From NCBI RefSeq assembly GCF_021458635.1, contig NZ_JAIRDQ010000014.1:124001-188000 (forward strand): a DNA stretch of 64,000 bases, in the 5' to 3' direction. Of the stretch, positions 1 through 7,415 are shown in pieces; within the stretch, counting starts at the first letter, position 1; each line of letters starts with the position of its first letter. Both the position numbers and the translations under genes were made by a program. A model generated the notes under the pieces. It made no database searches. It saw only the letters and a list, made by a program, of their open reading frames with translations, and was not told the DNA's origin. This DNA comes from Bradyrhizobium monzae. Its GTDB lineage: Bacteria > Pseudomonadota > Alphaproteobacteria > Rhizobiales > Xanthobacteraceae.

Positions 1-9
1 CTGATTCAT
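1..9 (-). CDS. 5' end of a gene controlled by the FMN riboswitch, probably ribB/ribBA (partial)
   Basis: Only the first three codons lie in the window (ATG AAT CAG, read leftwards from base 9). The start is supported by a Shine-Dalgarno-like AAGGAAAG at bases 12-19, a few bases upstream. The gene lies immediately downstream of an FMN riboswitch, which in alphaproteobacteria usually controls 3,4-dihydroxy-2-butanone-4-phosphate synthase (ribB) or a riboflavin transporter. The identity is inferred from the riboswitch only, because no protein sequence beyond MNQ can be seen. Confidence 0.55.
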
Positions 10-58
10 GGCTTTCCTTCAAAGGACCAGAATCAGGGCACACGGAACGACAAACAGC

Positions 59-74
59 CGCATCTCGCGATGCG
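59..74 (-). promoter_or_regulatory. GNRA-type hairpin between riboswitch and start codon
   Basis: Perfect 6-bp stem CGCATC / GATGCG with a GCGA tetraloop on the minus strand, between the riboswitch aptamer and the ribosome binding site. It is followed by a weakly U-rich stretch, not a clean U tract. It is a candidate part of the expression platform, either terminator or ribosome-site control. The stem is seen directly; the role is inferred. Confidence 0.35.
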
Positions 75-87
75 TCCGCCACCGACC

Positions 88-253
88 GTTCTCTTTCATC
101 CGGACTTTGACCGTCGGCTTCGGAGTTGCACCGAATCTGCTGACCCTTCCTTTGGAGAAAATCCTTTTCAGGAAACCCCTTGGGGAAGGCGCTCGCGGGC
201 TTAGGCCTTTCGGCCCTTACCGCCGGTGGGGACTTTCACCCCGCCCTGAGAAC
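88..253 (-). promoter_or_regulatory. FMN riboswitch (RFN element)
   Basis: Read on the minus strand, the sequence has the conserved FMN aptamer blocks in order: the 5' P1 strand and GGGGTGAAAGTCCCCACC, CGGCGGTA, AGCCCGCGAGC, GGTCAGCAGATTCGGTG, AACTCCGAAGCCGACGGT, AGTCCGGATGAAAGAGAAC. P1 closes between GTTCTC (248-253) and GAGAAC (88-93). The variable arm between AGCCCGCGAGC and GGTCAGCAGA is longer than the minimal form and folds on itself (CCCCAAGGGG, and CCTGAAAAGG to CCAAAGG). The element senses flavin mononucleotide and lowers expression of the downstream riboflavin gene. Family knowledge gives the ligand; the conserved blocks are read directly. The start codon of the target gene is at base 9. 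Confidence 0.95.
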
Positions 254-667
254 ATCGGCCGTCCGGAATGAACGGCCTGAGCGGAAATATGACGCCGGTC
301 CGGGGCCGCAGCAAGCGTGTTCCGCCGCAAAAAACCGCATGGTGCCATGCCGCCATGGGGGTGCCGCCCTCGCGGGGCGGAATTAACGATTGGTGCGCGG
401 TCCGGGAGTCCGATTCCGATTTGTTCTTTTCGTTAATAATTGTGGCCGAGATGAGCTGTGGACGAACGAGTCCTGGCTTGTGGACGGACTCGGCAGCCGG
501 TTGCGCAGATTCCGCAAATCACATCAGTTGATCCGCGACAAGCCCGCGCTGATCCCGGGATCGCAACAGCGACTCCTGAGGGATCGCCTTAACGAGACTA
601 AGGGAGCGCGCGCCGGACCAACCGCGTGCGTATCAAGGACAACAAGAAGGCAAGAGGTCGAGACGGC
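254..667. other. Intergenic region between the riboswitch and the YbjN gene
   Basis: About 410 bases with no convincing gene. It must hold the promoter for the leftward riboswitch transcript and one for the rightward YbjN gene, but I cannot assign -35/-10 boxes with confidence. Two hairpins are visible: CCGCCC/GGGCGG at 364-380 and CGAGTCC/GGACTCG at 467-492. Neither has a U tract on the plus strand. Confidence 0.5.
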
Positions 668-1168
668 ATGTCCCTGCTCGAAGGCACTATCGATTCCAAA
701 AGCCATCCGCTCGCGGTGGTCGAGGATATCGCTGCCAGCAACAACTGGCCGTTCGAACGCTCCGGCGAAGACGAACTGACCATTGTCTCGAAGGGACAAT
801 GGACCGACTATCAGATCTCGTTCACCTGGATGGGCGAGATCGAAGCGCTGCATCTGGCTTGCGCTTTCGACATGAAGATTCCGGTCACGCGCAGGGGCGA
901 GGTGCAGCGGCTCGTTGCCGCGGTCAACGAGCAATTGTGGATCGGCCATTTCGACCTGTGGAGCAACACCGGCATGATCATGCATCGCCAGGCGCTGGTG
1001 CTGCCGGGCGGCCTGACCGCCTCCACCGCGCAATGCGAAGCCATGCTCGCCGGCGCCATCCACGCCTGCGAACGCTACTTCCCGGCATTCCAGTTCGTGG
1101 TGTGGGCGGGCAAGACTACGGCCCAGGCGATGGACGCTGCGATGTTCGATACGGCGGGCGAGGCGTAA
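668..1168 (+). CDS. YbjN domain-containing protein
   Basis: A 166-residue cytoplasmic protein of the YbjN family. It has the tyrosine/tryptophan-rich core typical of the family (FERSGEDELTIVSKGQW near the start, IGHFDLWSNTG in the middle) and no signal peptide or membrane segment. YbjN proteins adopt a type III secretion chaperone-like fold; in enterobacteria they affect motility and stress response, and the alphaproteobacterial versions have no assigned function. The start is placed at ATG 668 because a purine-rich AAGAGGTCG lies just upstream. An in-frame GTG at 626 would add 14 basic residues with no ribosome site. It stands alone, followed by an intergenic repeat. Confidence 0.8.
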   Translation: MSLLEGTIDSKSHPLAVVEDIAASNNWPFERSGEDELTIVSKGQWTDYQISFTWMGEIEALHLACAFDMKIPVTRRGEVQRLVAAVNEQLWIGHFDLWSNTGMIMHRQALVLPGGLTASTAQCEAMLAGAIHACERYFPAFQFVVWAGKTTAQAMDAAMFDTAGEA

Positions 1169-1189
1169 GGTTCGTCTAGTCCTCCGCGG

Positions 1190-1348
1190 GTCGTCCCGAA
1201 CGAGCGCAGCGAAGATCCGGGACCCATGCCGCGTGATGCCTCTCGTGGCACAACGCTTGTTGCTCTGCTCTCCATCCACTAGAACCCCCTGTGGTTATGC
1301 GACGAGCGCAAGCGCTCGCGCAGGGGTTCCTGCGTTCGCAGGGACGAC
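1190..1348. repeat. Intergenic palindromic repeat (GTCGTCCC ... GGGACGAC type)
   Basis: Bounded by GTCGTCCC at 1190-1197 and its inverse GGGACGAC at 1341-1348. Inside are GGGACCCAT and ACCCCCTGTGGTTATG blocks of the kind seen repeatedly between genes in Bradyrhizobium. It lies between the YbjN gene and proC. The inverted ends are read directly; membership of a genus-wide family is from memory of such genomes. Confidence 0.6.
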
Positions 1349-1369
1349 AGCGAGATTGTGGTAACAGCG

Positions 1370-2194
1370 ATGGCGAACAGCACTCTCCAAAATATCACCG
1401 GAACCATCCTGCTCGCCGGCGCCGGCAAGATGGGCGGCGCGATGCTGGCCGGATGGCTTGCGGGCGGGCTCGATCCGCGCCGTGTCGCGGTGGTCGATCC
1501 TTTCATCTCGCCCGAGATCACCGCGCTGGCCGCCAAGGGCATCGCGCTCAATCCTGATGTGAAGGCGGCAGGCCACGTCGAGACGATGGTCGTCGCGGTG
1601 AAGCCGCAGATGTTCCGCGAGGCCGGCGCCAAGCTGAAATCATTCGTCACGGAAAAGACCTCGGTGGTCTCGATCATGGCGGGAACCACGATCGCCTCGC
1701 TCGAGGAGGTCTGCGGCGGCGCCGTCGTCCGCGCGATGCCGAACACGCCGGCCGCGATCGGCCGCGGCATCACCGTGGCCGTTGCAGCGAAGAACGTCAG
1801 CGCTGGCCAGCGTGCGGTGGCCGACGCATTGCTGCGCGCCACCGGCTCGGTCGAATGGGTCGAGGATGAAGGCCTGATGGATGCGGTGACCGCCGTCTCC
1901 GGCTCCGGGCCCGCTTATGTGTTTCTGCTCGCCGAAGAGCTCGCGCGCGCCGGCGTGGAAGCGGGATTGCCCGAGGCGCTCGCGACGAAGCTCGCGCGCG
2001 AAACGGTCGCGGGCTCCGGTGAGCTGCTGCACCAGTCGGATCTTCCCTCCAGCACGTTGCGGCAGAACGTCACCTCACCCGGCGGCACCACTGCCGCTGC
2101 TCTCGGCGTGCTGATGGGCGAGCCCGGCTTGCGCGAGTTGATGATCCGCGCGATCGCGGCTGCGACGAAGCGGTCGAAGCAATTGGCCAAGTAA
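1370..2194 (+). CDS. proC: Pyrroline-5-carboxylate reductase
   Basis: Catalyses the last step of proline synthesis, NAD(P)H-dependent reduction of 1-pyrroline-5-carboxylate to proline, in the cytoplasm. The 274-residue length is normal. The N-terminal Rossmann fold opens with ILLAGAGKMGGAML. The C-terminal dimerisation domain has the family signature, including SGSGPAYVF and TSPGGTTAAAL. ATG 1370 is used; an upstream in-frame GTG at 1358 would add four residues with no better ribosome site. The flanks are a repeat upstream and, three bases beyond the stop, the convergent thioesterase gene. Confidence 0.95.
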   Translation: MANSTLQNITGTILLAGAGKMGGAMLAGWLAGGLDPRRVAVVDPFISPEITALAAKGIALNPDVKAAGHVETMVVAVKPQMFREAGAKLKSFVTEKTSVVSIMAGTTIASLEEVCGGAVVRAMPNTPAAIGRGITVAVAAKNVSAGQRAVADALLRATGSVEWVEDEGLMDAVTAVSGSGPAYVFLLAEELARAGVEAGLPEALATKLARETVAGSGELLHQSDLPSSTLRQNVTSPGGTTAAALGVLMGEPGLRELMIRAIAAATKRSKQLAK

Positions 2195-2196
2195 GG

Positions 2197-2589
2197 CTAC
2201 GCGCCCAACCGCTTGTTGAACGTCTCGACATTCACGAGCCCGCGCGCGTGGCGACCTTCGCCGAGCTTGCGCGTGCCCTCGAAGGCCTCGACCTCGAAGC
2301 GGATGACACGGCGCTCGACGGCGACCACTTTCGCCGTGGTCCGCACCGTCGCGCCGACGAGCGCTGCGGCGAGGTGGCGGATGTCGACCTCGGTGCCGAC
2401 GGTGACCCAGCCCGGCTGCAGCGCCAAGCGGATCGCATCGCCCGACGTCATCTCCATTTCCAGGATCATCATCGGGGTCGCATAAACAAAAGGCATGCCC
2501 GGCACGAAATGCCCGACCGTCCGCTCGGTCGGCACTACCAGCGTGCGCTCGGCGCTCATGCCGATTGTGATGAAGTCGCGTGCGTCCAT
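2197..2589 (-). CDS. Thioesterase family protein (FlK-like hotdog fold)
   Basis: A 130-residue single-domain protein matching the hotdog thioesterases related to fluoroacetyl-CoA thioesterase FlK. Recognisable features are the N-terminal VVPTERTVGHFVPGMPFVYATPMMI segment in broad outline, the acidic EMEMTSGDAIRLALQPGW around residue 45-62, and GTEVDIRHLAAALVG. It probably hydrolyses a small acyl-CoA, but the substrate cannot be read from sequence. It converges on proC with two bases between the stop codons. The window also encodes a fluoroacetate-type dehalogenase at 41391, but the two genes are far apart and no link is claimed. Confidence 0.75.
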   Translation of the reverse strand: MDARDFITIGMSAERTLVVPTERTVGHFVPGMPFVYATPMMILEMEMTSGDAIRLALQPGWVTVGTEVDIRHLAAALVGATVRTTAKVVAVERRVIRFEVEAFEGTRKLGEGRHARGLVNVETFNKRLGA

Positions 2590-2600
2590 GGGGCTTGCTC

Positions 2601-2713
2601 GTCATTCCGGGGCGCGCGAAGCGCGAACCCGGAATCTGGAGATTGTCGATCGAGATTCACCAATGCGCCGTTGCGCATTGTGGTTCAGCCCTGACGGGCT
2701 GCCCCGGAATGAC
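2601..2713. repeat. Intergenic repeat with GTCATTCCGGGGC termini
   Basis: Starts with GTCATTCCGGGGC (2601-2613) and ends with the exact inverse GCCCCGGAATGAC (2701-2713). The middle carries shorter palindromes such as GCGCGAAGCGCG and AATGCGCCGTTGCGCATT. It can fold into one long cruciform and may terminate transcription between the tautomerase and thioesterase genes. A half copy of the same end occurs at 43799-43812. Confidence 0.75.
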
Positions 2714-2722
2714 GCTAACGCG

Positions 2723-2926
2723 TCACTTCTTCGCAGCCGCCGCGCGCTCCACAAAGGTCTTGCCGCCCTTCATCTTGTGGCGCAGAGGGGCTTCGTTGAT
2801 CTGGATGACGACGGCATCGGCATCGACGCCGAGATTCTTCACCAGCGCCTGCGTGATGTCGCGCATCATGCCGGCCTTCTGCTCGTCGGTGCGGCCTTCG
2901 GCCATGCTGACGGTGATCTCAGGCAT
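2723..2926 (-). CDS. 4-oxalocrotonate tautomerase family protein
   Basis: A small 67-residue protein of the tautomerase superfamily. The mature N-terminus after Met removal is Pro (PEITVSMAEGRT), the catalytic base of this family, followed by the QKAGMMRDITQALVKNLGV helix and the VVIQINEAP strand. Members tautomerise enol/keto acids in aromatic breakdown or act as promiscuous isomerases; the substrate is unknown here. The start at 2926 is fixed by the catalytic proline and by AGGGAGAAG upstream. A longer reading frame extends upstream but would bury the proline and has no family match. Confidence 0.88.
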   Translation of the reverse strand: MPEITVSMAEGRTDEQKAGMMRDITQALVKNLGVDADAVVIQINEAPLRHKMKGGKTFVERAAAAKK

Positions 2927-2950
2927 TGTCTTCTCCCTGCTGCTGTCGCG

Positions 2951-3030
2951 ATGACCGGGCACACCCCGATCGTTCATGAAGGTGCGCATCAAACAGGACG
3001 TGGAGGACCGGGACAAGCCCGGGCATGACG
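2951..3030. repeat. Intergenic repeat containing CCGGGACAAGCCCGGGCATGACG
   Basis: The segment ends with a hairpin (CCGGG ACAAG CCCGG) followed by CATGACG at 3008-3030, and opens with ATGACCGGGC at 2951, giving inverted ends. A second copy of the same end lies at 22407-22430. It separates hisS from the tautomerase gene and could serve as a terminator. Confidence 0.6.
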
Positions 3031-3044
3031 GCCTGCCGGAATGG

Positions 3045-4565
3045 CTATCCCCACTTTACGTCATGGCGTGCAAGAACCTCGCGCACTTTCGTGACGAGAT
3101 CGGCCTCGCTGCACGAGAACTGCGCGGGCCGCGTCTCGCGCCATTCCTGGTTGGAGGCGATCGCGGCGGCGGCCTTGGCGCCCTCGATCAGATCCTTGAT
3201 CTGCAGCTCGCCGCGCGCCTTTTCATCCGAGCCCTGGATAACCACGCAGGGTGAGTTGCGACGGTCGGCATATTTGAGCTGGTTGCCCATGTTCTTGGGA
3301 TTGCCGAGATAGAGCTCGGCGCGGATGCCGGCGGTACGCAAGGACGCCACCATCTTCTGATAGTCGGCGACGCGGTCGCGGTCGAACACGGTGACCACGA
3401 CGGGACCGACTTCGGGTCGCGTATCGAGCTTGCCGAGCAGCGTCAGCGCAGCCTGCAGCCGCGAGACGCCGATCGAGAAGCCGGTCGCCGGCACCGGCTC
3501 GCCGCGGAAACGCGAGACCAGGCCGTCGTAACGTCCGCCGCCGCCGACGGAGCCGAACCGCACCGGGCGGCCCTTCTCGTCCTTGGTGTCGAGCAGCAGT
3601 TCGACCTCGTAGACGGGGCCGGTGTAATATTCGAGGCCGCGCACGACGGACGGATCGATCTTGATGCGGTCGACGCCGTAACCCGACGCCGTGACCAGCT
3701 TGGCAATCTCTTCCAGCTCGCTCACGCCGGCCTGACCGACCCCGCTCTTGGCGAGATAGGTTTCGGCAGCGGCAATGGCCTCTTTCCAATCGTCGCGTGG
3801 TTTGGTGATGGCGAGAACGACGTCAGCCTCCGCCGCACTCAGATTGGCGCCCTTGGTGAAGTCGCCCTTGCCTTCTTCGCCGCCATCCCATCGCCCGGGG
3901 CCGAGCAATTTGCGGACTTCGTCGGCGGAGAACTTGTCGAGCTTGTCGATCGCGCGCAGTACGGTCAGCCTGCGGCCTGCATTCTCCTCACCCGCGAGCC
4001 CGATGGCTTCCAGAACGCCGTCGAGCACTTTGCGGTTGTTCACCTTGACCACGTACTGGCCGCGCGCAACGCCCAGCGCTTCCATCGTGTCCGCGGCCAT
4101 CATGCAGATCTCGGCATCCGCCGCCGGCGTCGCCGAGCCGACCGTGTCGGCGTCGAACTGCATGAACTGGCGGAAGCGGCCGGGACCGGGCTTCTCGTTG
4201 CGGAAGACATAGCCGACGCGGTAGCTGCGGTAGGGCAGGACCAGACCGTCGGTGCCGTAGCGCTCGCCGACATAGCGCGCGAGCGGCGCGGTCAGATCGT
4301 AGCGCAAGCTGATCCACTGCTCGTCGTCATCCTGGAACGAGAACACGCCCTCGTTGGGGCGGTCCTGGTCGGGCAGGAATTTGCCGAGCGCGTCGGTGTA
4401 TTCCATCGCCGGCGTCTCCACCGGCTCGAATCCGTAGAGCTCGTAGACGGCGCGGATCTTCTCGACCATCTCGCGCGTCGCCCGGATCGCGGCGGGATCG
4501 CGATCCTCGAGCCCGCGCGGCAGGCGCGCCTTCAGTTTCTGGGGTTTTTTGGCCTTATCTTTCAT
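3045..4565 (-). CDS. hisS: Histidine--tRNA ligase
   Basis: Class II aminoacyl-tRNA synthetase that charges tRNA-His, 506 residues. Visible motifs are motif 2 (YRVGYVFRNEKPGPGRFRQF), the RYDLTAPLARYV segment before it, the histidine-A loop GLEYYTGPVYE, and a motif 3 region with FSIGVSRLQAAL. The C-terminal anticodon-binding domain includes AELYLGNPKNMGNQLKYAD. It has the longer insertion form common in alphaproteobacteria. The start is placed at ATG 4565 (MKDKAKKPQKLKARLPRG). The frame extends 31 codons upstream into an intergenic repeat, so that extension is rejected. Confidence 0.96.
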   Translation of the reverse strand: MKDKAKKPQKLKARLPRGLEDRDPAAIRATREMVEKIRAVYELYGFEPVETPAMEYTDALGKFLPDQDRPNEGVFSFQDDDEQWISLRYDLTAPLARYVGERYGTDGLVLPYRSYRVGYVFRNEKPGPGRFRQFMQFDADTVGSATPAADAEICMMAADTMEALGVARGQYVVKVNNRKVLDGVLEAIGLAGEENAGRRLTVLRAIDKLDKFSADEVRKLLGPGRWDGGEEGKGDFTKGANLSAAEADVVLAITKPRDDWKEAIAAAETYLAKSGVGQAGVSELEEIAKLVTASGYGVDRIKIDPSVVRGLEYYTGPVYEVELLLDTKDEKGRPVRFGSVGGGGRYDGLVSRFRGEPVPATGFSIGVSRLQAALTLLGKLDTRPEVGPVVVTVFDRDRVADYQKMVASLRTAGIRAELYLGNPKNMGNQLKYADRRNSPCVVIQGSDEKARGELQIKDLIEGAKAAAAIASNQEWRETRPAQFSCSEADLVTKVREVLARHDVKWG

Positions 4566-4611
4566 GGCGGCGTTGCTATCCGATGTACGCCGCGGCAACC
4601 CGGGCGGTGTA

Positions 4612-4671
4612 CCCTCTCCCCTTGTGGGAGAGGGTGGCTTCGCGCCACCTTCTCCCACAAGGGGAGAAGGG
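4612..4671. repeat. Long inverted repeat (CCCTCTCCCCTTGTGGGAGAGGG type)
   Basis: Left arm 4612-4637 and right arm 4645-4671 are imperfect inverses (CCCTCTCCCCTTGTGGGAGA against TCTCCCACAAGGGGAGAAGG), each arm itself nearly palindromic. This is a common intergenic element in Bradyrhizobium-type genomes. It lies between ilvE and hisS, both read leftwards, and can form a strong hairpin in the transcript, so it may act as a terminator for ilvE. Confidence 0.75.
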
Positions 4672-4703
4672 AAGAAAGAGCGCAGAATCAGCTCCGCTGC
4701 TGA

Positions 4704-5786
4704 TCAAATGACCTTTTTGATCCAGCTGTGCGGATCGTTGGTGCGGCCGTACTGGATGTCGACGAGCTGCTTGCGGAGGCCCATGGCGACGGGACCTGCG
4801 GCGCCCCCGCTGATCTCGAAATCACCACTCACCGAGCGCACCTTGCCGATCGGCGAGATCACGGCCGCAGTGCCGCAGGCAAAGGCTTCCTTCAGCTTGC
4901 CGGAGGCCGCATCCTTGCGCCACTGGTCGAGCGAGTACGGCTCCTCGCGCACGGTCTTTCCGGCATCGCGGGCCAGCGCGATGATGGAGTCGCGGGTGAT
5001 GCCGGGCAGGATGGTGCCGAGCGGCGGCGTCGACAGCGAGCCGTCGTCGAACACGAAGAACACGTTCATGCCGCCGAGTTCCTCGATGTAGCGGCGTTCG
5101 ACCGCATCGAGGAACACGACCTGATCGCAGCCGTGCTGGATCGCTTCCGCCTGCGCACGCAGGCTCGCCGCGTAATTGCCGCCGCATTTGACGGCGCCGG
5201 TGCCGCCGACGGCAGCGCGCGTGTAATTCTCGGAGACCCAGATCGAGACCGGCGCGGGGCCGCCCTTGAAATAGGAGCCGACCGGCGAAGCGATCACCGC
5301 AAAGATGTATTCCGACGACGGCTTGACGCCGAGGAAGGTCTCGCTCGCGATCATGAAGGGTCGCAGATAAAGGCTGCCCTCGCCGCCCGGCATCCAGGCG
5401 CGATCGATGCGCACGACCTGCTCGACCGCCTCGATGAAGACGTCCTCGGGGATCTGCGCCATCGCCATGCGATCGGCGGAGTCCTTGAAGCGCCGCGCAT
5501 TGGCGTCGGGGCGGAACAGATTCACGCCGCCGTCGTCGCGCTTGTAGGCCTTGAGGCCCTCGAAAATTTCCTGGGCGTAGTGCAGGACGGCGCCGGCCGG
5601 ATCCATCTGGAAATTGGAGCGAGCCTCGATCTTCGCCTCATACCAGCCGCCCTTGGCCTGGTTGTAGCGGACCACTGCCATGTGATCGGTGAAGACGCGC
5701 CCGAAGCCGGGGTCGACCAGCTTGGCGACCCGGTCCTTCTCAGGAGTGGGATTGGATGCGGGCTGGATGTCGAATTTCATGCTCAT
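4704..5786 (-). CDS. ilvE: Branched-chain amino acid aminotransferase
   Basis: PLP-dependent fold-type IV transaminase of 360 residues that interconverts leucine, isoleucine and valine with their 2-oxo acids. It shows the HYAQEIFEGLKAYKR segment near residue 75, the PLP-lysine region GGTGAVKCGGNYAASLRA, YIEELGGMNVFFV and the C-terminal GTAAVISPIGKV. This is the longer BCAT form found in alphaproteobacteria. The start is ATG 5786, preceded by GGGAGG eight bases upstream. The open frame runs far upstream, but that part has no family character and crosses the divergent promoter region. Confidence 0.94.
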   Translation of the reverse strand: MSMKFDIQPASNPTPEKDRVAKLVDPGFGRVFTDHMAVVRYNQAKGGWYEAKIEARSNFQMDPAGAVLHYAQEIFEGLKAYKRDDGGVNLFRPDANARRFKDSADRMAMAQIPEDVFIEAVEQVVRIDRAWMPGGEGSLYLRPFMIASETFLGVKPSSEYIFAVIASPVGSYFKGGPAPVSIWVSENYTRAAVGGTGAVKCGGNYAASLRAQAEAIQHGCDQVVFLDAVERRYIEELGGMNVFFVFDDGSLSTPPLGTILPGITRDSIIALARDAGKTVREEPYSLDQWRKDAASGKLKEAFACGTAAVISPIGKVRSVSGDFEISGGAAGPVAMGLRKQLVDIQYGRTNDPHSWIKKVI

Positions 5787-6116
5787 GTCCTTGGCCTCCC
5801 GCAGCCGATGGCGGCGCTGTTCTGGCGCCCGCCTACCCTGTTTGGGCCCGGCTGGCTTGATGTGGTTTCTGGCCGGACCACCGCCAGCCTTGTTACGGCC
5901 GGTTTCCGTGGCCAGCATGTCTTCCGAGGACATGCTTTTGCGGAAGGCGGAAGTCCAGTATGTTTTGCCGAAATGCCGCTCGACAATCGCACGGTAGATC
6001 TGATCCGGCCGTTGCCGCCTGTCCGGCTCACTCCGGCCGCCGTTAGAAATGCCGCCCGACGCGAAACGATTTAAAATTTCGTGCGGGCTGATCGTTTTGT
6101 AACATTGAACCCAAGA
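5787..6116. other. Divergent intergenic region between ilvE and the MarR gene
   Basis: About 330 bases with promoters for both directions expected. I see no recognisable gene: the frames crossing it are composition artefacts. An AT-rich stretch (ACGATTTAAAATTTCG) near 6066-6081 is the likeliest place for the rightward promoter. A possible regulator site overlaps the MarR start codon and is listed separately. Confidence 0.4.
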
Positions 6117-6137
6117 TACGTCAATATGCCTGACATA
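6117..6137. promoter_or_regulatory. Possible MarR operator over the start codon
   Basis: Inverted repeat TACGTCA (6117-6123) and TGACATA (6131-6137), six of seven positions symmetrical, separated by seven bases that include the ATG of the MarR gene. MarR proteins commonly bind such palindromes in their own promoters. The symmetry is seen directly; autoregulation is inference. Confidence 0.35.
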
Positions 6138-6668
6138 AATTTCGCAACTCCCTCTCAAGACGCTGCCGAGCCACGGCCGGCGGCAGGCGATGGAGGCAAT
6201 TTGCGCTGGGATATCATCGAGCTGCTGTTCTTCGCCTATCGCGATTTCGTCGGCGATCCCGACCAGGAGCTGGAGGCTTTCGGCTTCGGCCGGGCCCATC
6301 ACCGGGTCATGCACTTCGTCTATCGCTATCCCGGTTTGAAGGTCGCCGACCTGCTCGACGTCCTGCGCATCACCAAACAATCGCTCGGCCGGGTGCTCAA
6401 GCAGCTCCTGGACGAGGGCTACATCGTGCAGAAGACCGGCGACAATGACCGCCGCCAGCGGCTGCTCTATGCGACGCCGAAGGGCGAAGCACTGGTGCAG
6501 AAGCTCGCCGGCCTCCAGACCACGCGCATCACCAAGGCGCTCGCCGAGATGGCGCCGCAGGATGCCGAGACCGTCAAGCGCTTCCTGCGCGCGATGATCG
6601 ACCGCGAGGATCCGGACAAGGTGCTGGAGACGATCTTCGCCACCACCCATCAAGACTCAAAGGAGTGA
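6126..6668 (+). CDS. MarR family transcriptional regulator
   Basis: A 180-residue winged-helix regulator. The central part has the MarR DNA-binding domain: HRVMHFVYRYPGLKVADLLDVL, then the recognition helix ITKQSLGRVLKQLLDEGYI and the wing TGDNDRRQRLLYATPKG with its conserved D-x-R-x-R. It is followed by a dimerisation helix at the C-terminus. It probably senses a small molecule and controls its own operon. ATG 6126 is chosen; an in-frame start at 6081 would add 15 residues without a ribosome site. Its stop overlaps the start region of the response regulator gene, so the three genes to 8804 form one operon. Confidence 0.88.
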   Translation: MPDINFATPSQDAAEPRPAAGDGGNLRWDIIELLFFAYRDFVGDPDQELEAFGFGRAHHRVMHFVYRYPGLKVADLLDVLRITKQSLGRVLKQLLDEGYIVQKTGDNDRRQRLLYATPKGEALVQKLAGLQTTRITKALAEMAPQDAETVKRFLRAMIDREDPDKVLETIFATTHQDSKE

Positions 6669-6670
6669 CC

Positions 6671-7396
6671 GTGCCGCTCGCTGCCACGCTCGCCCGCCCG
6701 CCAGTGCAACCGGCCGACGATGCCCCGCATCTGCTGCTGGTCGACGACGATCGCCGCATTCGCGATCTCTTGTCGCGCTTTCTCGCGGCTGAAGGTTATC
6801 GCGTCACCACCGCTTCGAGCGCGGGTGATGCGCGATCCAAGCTTCTGGGCCTGCATTTCGACTTGCTGATCCTCGACGTCATGATGCCCGGCGAGACCGG
6901 CTTCGATCTTGCCCGCTTCATCCGCACGTCCTCCTCGGTGCCGATCGTGATGCTGACGGCACGCCATGAAGCCGAGGCCCGCATCGAGGGCCTGCAGATC
7001 GGCGCCGACGATTACGTGGCAAAGCCGTTCGAGCCGCGCGAGCTGGCGCTGCGCATCAACAACATCCTCAAGCGCGCGGCGCCGCCGGTCCAGGCCGCGG
7101 CGGTGGAGAAGATCGCGTTTGGTCCCTACGTCTACCATCTCGACCGCGGCGAGTTGCGCCAGGGCGAGGAGGTCATCCATCTCACCGACCGCGAGCGCGA
7201 GATGCTGCGGATTCTCTCGGAGAATCCGGGCGAGACCGTGCCGCGCAGCGCGCTGACCGGCAATGGCAGCGTCAACGAGCGCGCCGTCGACGTGCAGATC
7301 AACCGCCTGCGGCGCAAGATCGAGACCGATCCCGCCAACCCCCTGTTCCTCCAGGCGGTGCGCGGCATCGGCTACCGGCTGGTAGCCTCGCCATAG
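6671..7396 (+). CDS. OmpR-type response regulator
   Basis: DNA-binding response regulator of 241 residues. The receiver domain starts at HLLLVDDDRRIRDLL, with the phospho-accepting Asp about residue 69 (LLILDVMMPG), the conserved Thr/Ser in IVMLTAR and the Lys in VAKPF. The C-terminal OmpR winged helix runs from LTDREREMLRILSENPG to DVQINRLRRKIETDP and GIGYRL. GTG 6671 is preferred because AAGGAG lies five bases before it; a GTG at 6665 overlaps that site. It pairs with the downstream histidine kinase, and is coupled to the MarR gene upstream. Confidence 0.9.
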   Translation: MPLAATLARPPVQPADDAPHLLLVDDDRRIRDLLSRFLAAEGYRVTTASSAGDARSKLLGLHFDLLILDVMMPGETGFDLARFIRTSSSVPIVMLTARHEAEARIEGLQIGADDYVAKPFEPRELALRINNILKRAAPPVQAAAVEKIAFGPYVYHLDRGELRQGEEVIHLTDREREMLRILSENPGETVPRSALTGNGSVNERAVDVQINRLRRKIETDPANPLFLQAVRGIGYRLVASP

Positions 7397-7415
7397 AAGC
7401 AGTGAAGCACGACTG

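Noticed and set aside
445..492. Possible hammerhead-like core (GATGAG ... CGAAC) upstream of the YbjN gene
   Set aside because: The conserved CUGAUGA and GAAAC blocks are not both present and the three stems cannot be formed.
5787..6653. N-terminal extension of the ilvE frame up to 6653
   Set aside because: It crosses the divergent promoter and the MarR gene; no aminotransferase has it, and GGAGG marks the start at 5786.
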